DNA of 64,000 nucleotides. It comes from Variibacter sp. (lineage in GTDB: Bacteria; Pseudomonadota; Alphaproteobacteria; Rhizobiales; Xanthobacteraceae). The translations under genes and the position numbers were made by a program. Shown here one piece after another: positions 61,684 to 64,000 of the stretch (position 1 is the stretch's first letter; the number at the start of each line of letters is the position of its first letter). The notes under the pieces were generated by a model that worked only from the letters and a program-made list of their open reading frames with translations, was not told the origin of the DNA and made no database searches. Where the stretch lies: positions 1-64,000 of the forward strand of contig JADGHE010000010.1 in NCBI GenBank assembly GCA_019689555.1, written 5' to 3'.

Positions 61684-62619
61684 GTGCAGGAGACGACCAC
61701 AAAGACGAGCTGGTGGCGGCGGCTGAGCCAGGGGCTCAAACGGACCTCGGCCGCGCTGGGGACGGCGATCTCCGATCTCGTCACCAAGCGCAAGCTCGAT
61801 GCCGCCATGCTCGAGGAGATCGAGGACATCCTGATCCGGGCCGACCTTGGCGTCAGCGTCGCCGCCCGCATCGCCAGCGCGGTTGGCCAGGGGCGTTACG
61901 ACAAGGCGATCTCCCCCGAGGAGGTCAAGGCGGTGCTGGCCGCCGAGGTGGAGAAGGTGCTCGCGCCGGTCGCCGTGCCGCTGCCGAGCGAGGCGCCGTC
62001 CCGCCCGATGGTGCTGCTCGTCGTCGGCGTCAACGGCTCCGGCAAGACGACGACCATCGGCAAGCTCGCCGCGAAGTTCCGCGCCGAGGGCCGCCGGGTG
62101 ACGCTCGTCGCGGGCGACACCTTCCGCGCGGCGGCGATCGACCAGCTCAAGATCTGGGGCGAGCGCACCGGCGCCGCAGTCGTTGCGCGCGAGCCGGGCG
62201 CTGACGCCGCCGGCCTCGTCTTCGACGCGCTAACGGCCGCGAAGGCCAAGGACTGCGACGTGCTCATCGTCGACACCGCCGGGCGCCTGCAGAACAAGAC
62301 GGCGCTGATGGCGGAACTGGAGAAGATCGTGCGCGTCATGCGGAAGGTCGACCCGACCGCGCCCCATGCGGTGCTGCTCGTGCTCGACGCCACCGTGGGC
62401 CAGAACGCGCTGTCGCAGGTCGAGGCCTTCCGCGCGACGGCGGGCGTCACGGGCCTTGTGATGACCAAGCTGGACGGCACGGCCCGCGGCGGCATTCTCG
62501 TGGCCATCGCCGAGCGCTTCGGCCTGCCGGTGCATTTCATCGGGGTCGGCGAGAGCGTGGAAGACCTGGAGCCGTTCAGCGCCCGCGATTTCGCGCGCGC
62601 CATCGCCGGACTCGAGTAG
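61684..62619 (+). CDS. ftsY: signal recognition particle receptor FtsY
   Basis: FtsY docks SRP-bound ribosomes at the membrane. The 311-residue protein has the N domain ([20 protein letters not shown]) and the G domain with [16 protein letters not shown] (G1), DTFRAAA (G2), [10 protein letters not shown] (G3), [10 protein letters not shown] (G4) and [14 protein letters not shown]. The acidic A domain of E. coli FtsY is missing, leaving about 27 N-terminal residues with [11 protein letters not shown] as a possible membrane helix. GTG 61684 after GGAGG is preferred over upstream in-frame starts. Confidence 0.95.
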   Translation: MQETTTKTSWWRRLSQGLKRTSAALGTAISDLVTKRKLDAAMLEEIEDILIRADLGVSVAARIASAVGQGRYDKAISPEEVKAVLAAEVEKVLAPVAVPLPSEAPSRPMVLLVVGVNGSGKTTTIGKLAAKFRAEGRRVTLVAGDTFRAAAIDQLKIWGERTGAAVVAREPGADAAGLVFDALTAAKAKDCDVLIVDTAGRLQNKTALMAELEKIVRVMRKVDPTAPHAVLLVLDATVGQNALSQVEAFRATAGVTGLVMTKLDGTARGGILVAIAERFGLPVHFIGVGESVEDLEPFSARDFARAIAGLE

Positions 62620-62675
62620 CGGCGCGCCGCCGCGCGCCAACCGGCGGGCTGACCCGAAGTGCGAGCGCGTCTTCG

Positions 62676-63434
62676 ATGCCTGAGTTGCGGATCGGCACGT
62701 CCGGCTGGTCTTACGAATCCTGGCGCGGTCCGTTCTTTCCCCCCGGCGTGAAGGTGAAGGACCGTCTCCGCTACTATGCGAGTCGCTTCAACGCGACCGA
62801 GCTCAATGCGCCGTTCTATCGCACGCCCACCCTCGAGGCCGTCCGCGGTTGGGTCGAAGCGACGCCCGACGATTTCCGCTTCGCCTGGAAGGCTTCGAAA
62901 TTCATCACCCACTGGAAGCGCCTCGGCGAGAACGCGGAGAACAGCTTGGCGCTGATGGAGACGCGCCTCGAAATCCTCGGCGACAAGGCGGGACCGGTTC
63001 TCTTTCAGCTTCCACCGCAGTTTCGCGCCGACCGCGAGCGGCTCGCGGCGTTCATCAAGATGCTGCGCAGGAGCCGCCGCTACGCTTTCGAGTTTCGGCA
63101 CGCGAGCTGGTACGAGCCGGACATCCTCGCGCTGCTGCGCGACCATGACATCGCGCTTTGCCTCTCCGACCATGAGGACGCGCCCGCCCCCTGGGAAGTG
63201 ACGGCGAGGCTCGTCTACGTCCGCGGCCACGGCCCGACGGGGCAGTACCGGGGCCACTATTCCGACGCCACGCTGCGGCAATGGGCGCGCGACATCCGGC
63301 GCTGGCGGCGGGCGGGACGGGACGTCTACTGCTTCTTCGACAACGACCAGAAGAGCGCCGCGCCGAAGGACGCCGAGCGGCTCATGGCCCTGCTCACCCC
63401 CAAGCGCGGGCCCCGTCGCGATGCCCGCCGTTGA
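62676..63434 (+). CDS. DUF72 (YecE) family protein
   Basis: The 252-residue barrel-like protein starts PELRIGTSGWSYESWRGPFF and has YASRFNATELNAPFYR, AWKASKFITHWKRL, LFQLPPQFR and the C-terminal VYCFFDNDQKSAAPKDA, the conserved set of DUF72. No biochemical role is established. It is co-directional with ftsY, 56 bp downstream. Confidence 0.9.
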   Translation: MPELRIGTSGWSYESWRGPFFPPGVKVKDRLRYYASRFNATELNAPFYRTPTLEAVRGWVEATPDDFRFAWKASKFITHWKRLGENAENSLALMETRLEILGDKAGPVLFQLPPQFRADRERLAAFIKMLRRSRRYAFEFRHASWYEPDILALLRDHDIALCLSDHEDAPAPWEVTARLVYVRGHGPTGQYRGHYSDATLRQWARDIRRWRRAGRDVYCFFDNDQKSAAPKDAERLMALLTPKRGPRRDARR

Positions 63435-63478
63435 AGCAAGGACTTATCTCTCCGCCCCGAAAGATTGCCCGCGCCGCC

Positions 63479-64000
63479 TCACCGCGATCGGGCCCGCTGC
63501 CGTGCTCCGAGCATCACCACCACGATGGCGAGAAGGCCGAACGCCGCCGCAGCGATGAAGACGCCGCGCGGGCTGCCGTGATCGAGCAGCCAGCCGAAGA
63601 TCAGCGGCGTCACGATGCCGCCGATGGCGAAGCCGTTGGTCACGAAGCCGAACACGGTTCCGAAGGCGCCGGGCGGCGTCACCGCCCGCACCAGCATATC
63701 GCGGGAGGGCATGATGCCGCCGTTGCAGAGGCCGGCCACCGCGAGCGCGGCAATAAGCAGCGCATCGTTGAGATCGACGAGGCCGACGACGAGCACGCAG
63801 GCGGTGAACGCGACGAGGCCCACGATCGCCGCGGTATCGTGGCGCGCGGTGCGGGTCGCGACATAGCCGCCGGCGAGCACGCCGAGCGCGCTCGCCAGCA
63901 GAAAGACCGAAAGGCCGGTATTGGCGACCGCGAGAGGCGTCCCCCACAGCCCGGCCAGCGCCGCCACCGAGAAATTCTGCAGCCCCGACCCCATGAGCGC
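63479..64000 (-). CDS. MFS transporter, C-terminal part (continues past the window)
   Basis: The frame is open to the window edge; an internal ATG lies at 63994 but the protein clearly begins further on. The visible 174 residues hold about six hydrophobic segments, including LLASALGVLAGGYVATRTAR and GTVFGFVTNGFAIGG, as in the C-terminal half of a major facilitator. The substrate is unknown. Confidence 0.75.
   Translation of the reverse strand, partial: ALMGSGLQNFSVAALAGLWGTPLAVANTGLSVFLLASALGVLAGGYVATRTARHDTAAIVGLVAFTACVLVVGLVDLNDALLIAALAVAGLCNGGIMPSRDMLVRAVTPPGAFGTVFGFVTNGFAIGGIVTPLIFGWLLDHGSPRGVFIAAAAFGLLAIVVVMLGARQRARSR

Overview
This 64 kb window is a GC-rich, gene-dense piece of chromosome from an alphaproteobacterium, most likely a member of the Hyphomicrobiales (Rhizobiales). 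The evidence is a CcrM-type DNA methyltransferase, a PHB cluster (phaA, phaB and a divergent phaR), a nadA-nadB-nadC group behind a NadQ-like operator, an enlarged rhizobial-type carB, and the gene order mutY / DUF721 / DsbA-like thioredoxin / smc. I cannot name a genus. No phage, insertion sequence, CRISPR array or rRNA operon is visible.

Layout. 0-4 kb: a GT39-type glycosyltransferase with an overlapping methyltransferase, a tRNA-Cys-like gene with an odd anticodon loop, and a YihY/BrkB membrane protein. 4-8 kb: carB and greA, with a strong intrinsic terminator just upstream of the greA start. 8-16 kb: an MFS transporter, the NAD synthesis genes and a SleB-type cell-wall hydrolase. 16-21 kb: MsrP-type reductase, trxB with a downstream LysR gene, a NUDIX hydrolase, an AcuI-like reductase and a secreted protein. 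21-26 kb: a nitrate/taurine-type ABC transporter lacking a binding protein, a creatininase-family enzyme, a cytosine-deaminase-like amidohydrolase and tRNA-Thr. 26-36 kb: murA, smc, a DsbA-like protein, a low-GC patch with a HicA-like remnant, DUF721, mutY and ccrM. 36-45 kb: a zinc metallopeptidase, moaB, a chemoreceptor with a PepSY protein, the PHB genes and a GGDEF/EAL protein. 45-54 kb: gamma-glutamyltransferase, rpmF, mtgA, ispA and a MacAB-like exporter. 54-61 kb: a catabolic or redox block (solo molybdenum hydroxylase large subunit, beta-hydroxyacid dehydrogenase, luciferase-like oxidoreductase with an alpha/beta hydrolase, sulfite-oxidase-like enzyme). 61-64 kb: two small basic proteins, ftsY, a DUF72 protein and a truncated MFS gene at the window edge.

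How the genes work together. Three sets are tightly linked. nadA, nadB and nadC make nicotinate mononucleotide from aspartate and are probably repressed through a palindrome 20 bp before nadA. phaA and phaB make (R)-3-hydroxybutyryl-CoA for PHB, with phaR divergent. The MacA-like adaptor, ATPase and permease form one exporter operon. The rest is mostly housekeeping.

The most unusual observations are a decayed, frameshifted copy of the PhaR DNA-binding domain directly upstream of phaR, an intrinsic terminator 34 nt before greA, the tRNA with an eight-base anticodon loop, an LTXXQ (Spy/CpxP-like) insertion in the MacA-like adaptor, CtrA-like and GANTC sites at the ccrM promoter, a low-GC HicA-like remnant between two normally adjacent core genes, and three AACC-type repeats at exact 17 bp spacing. 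No complete new defence or mobile system is visible.
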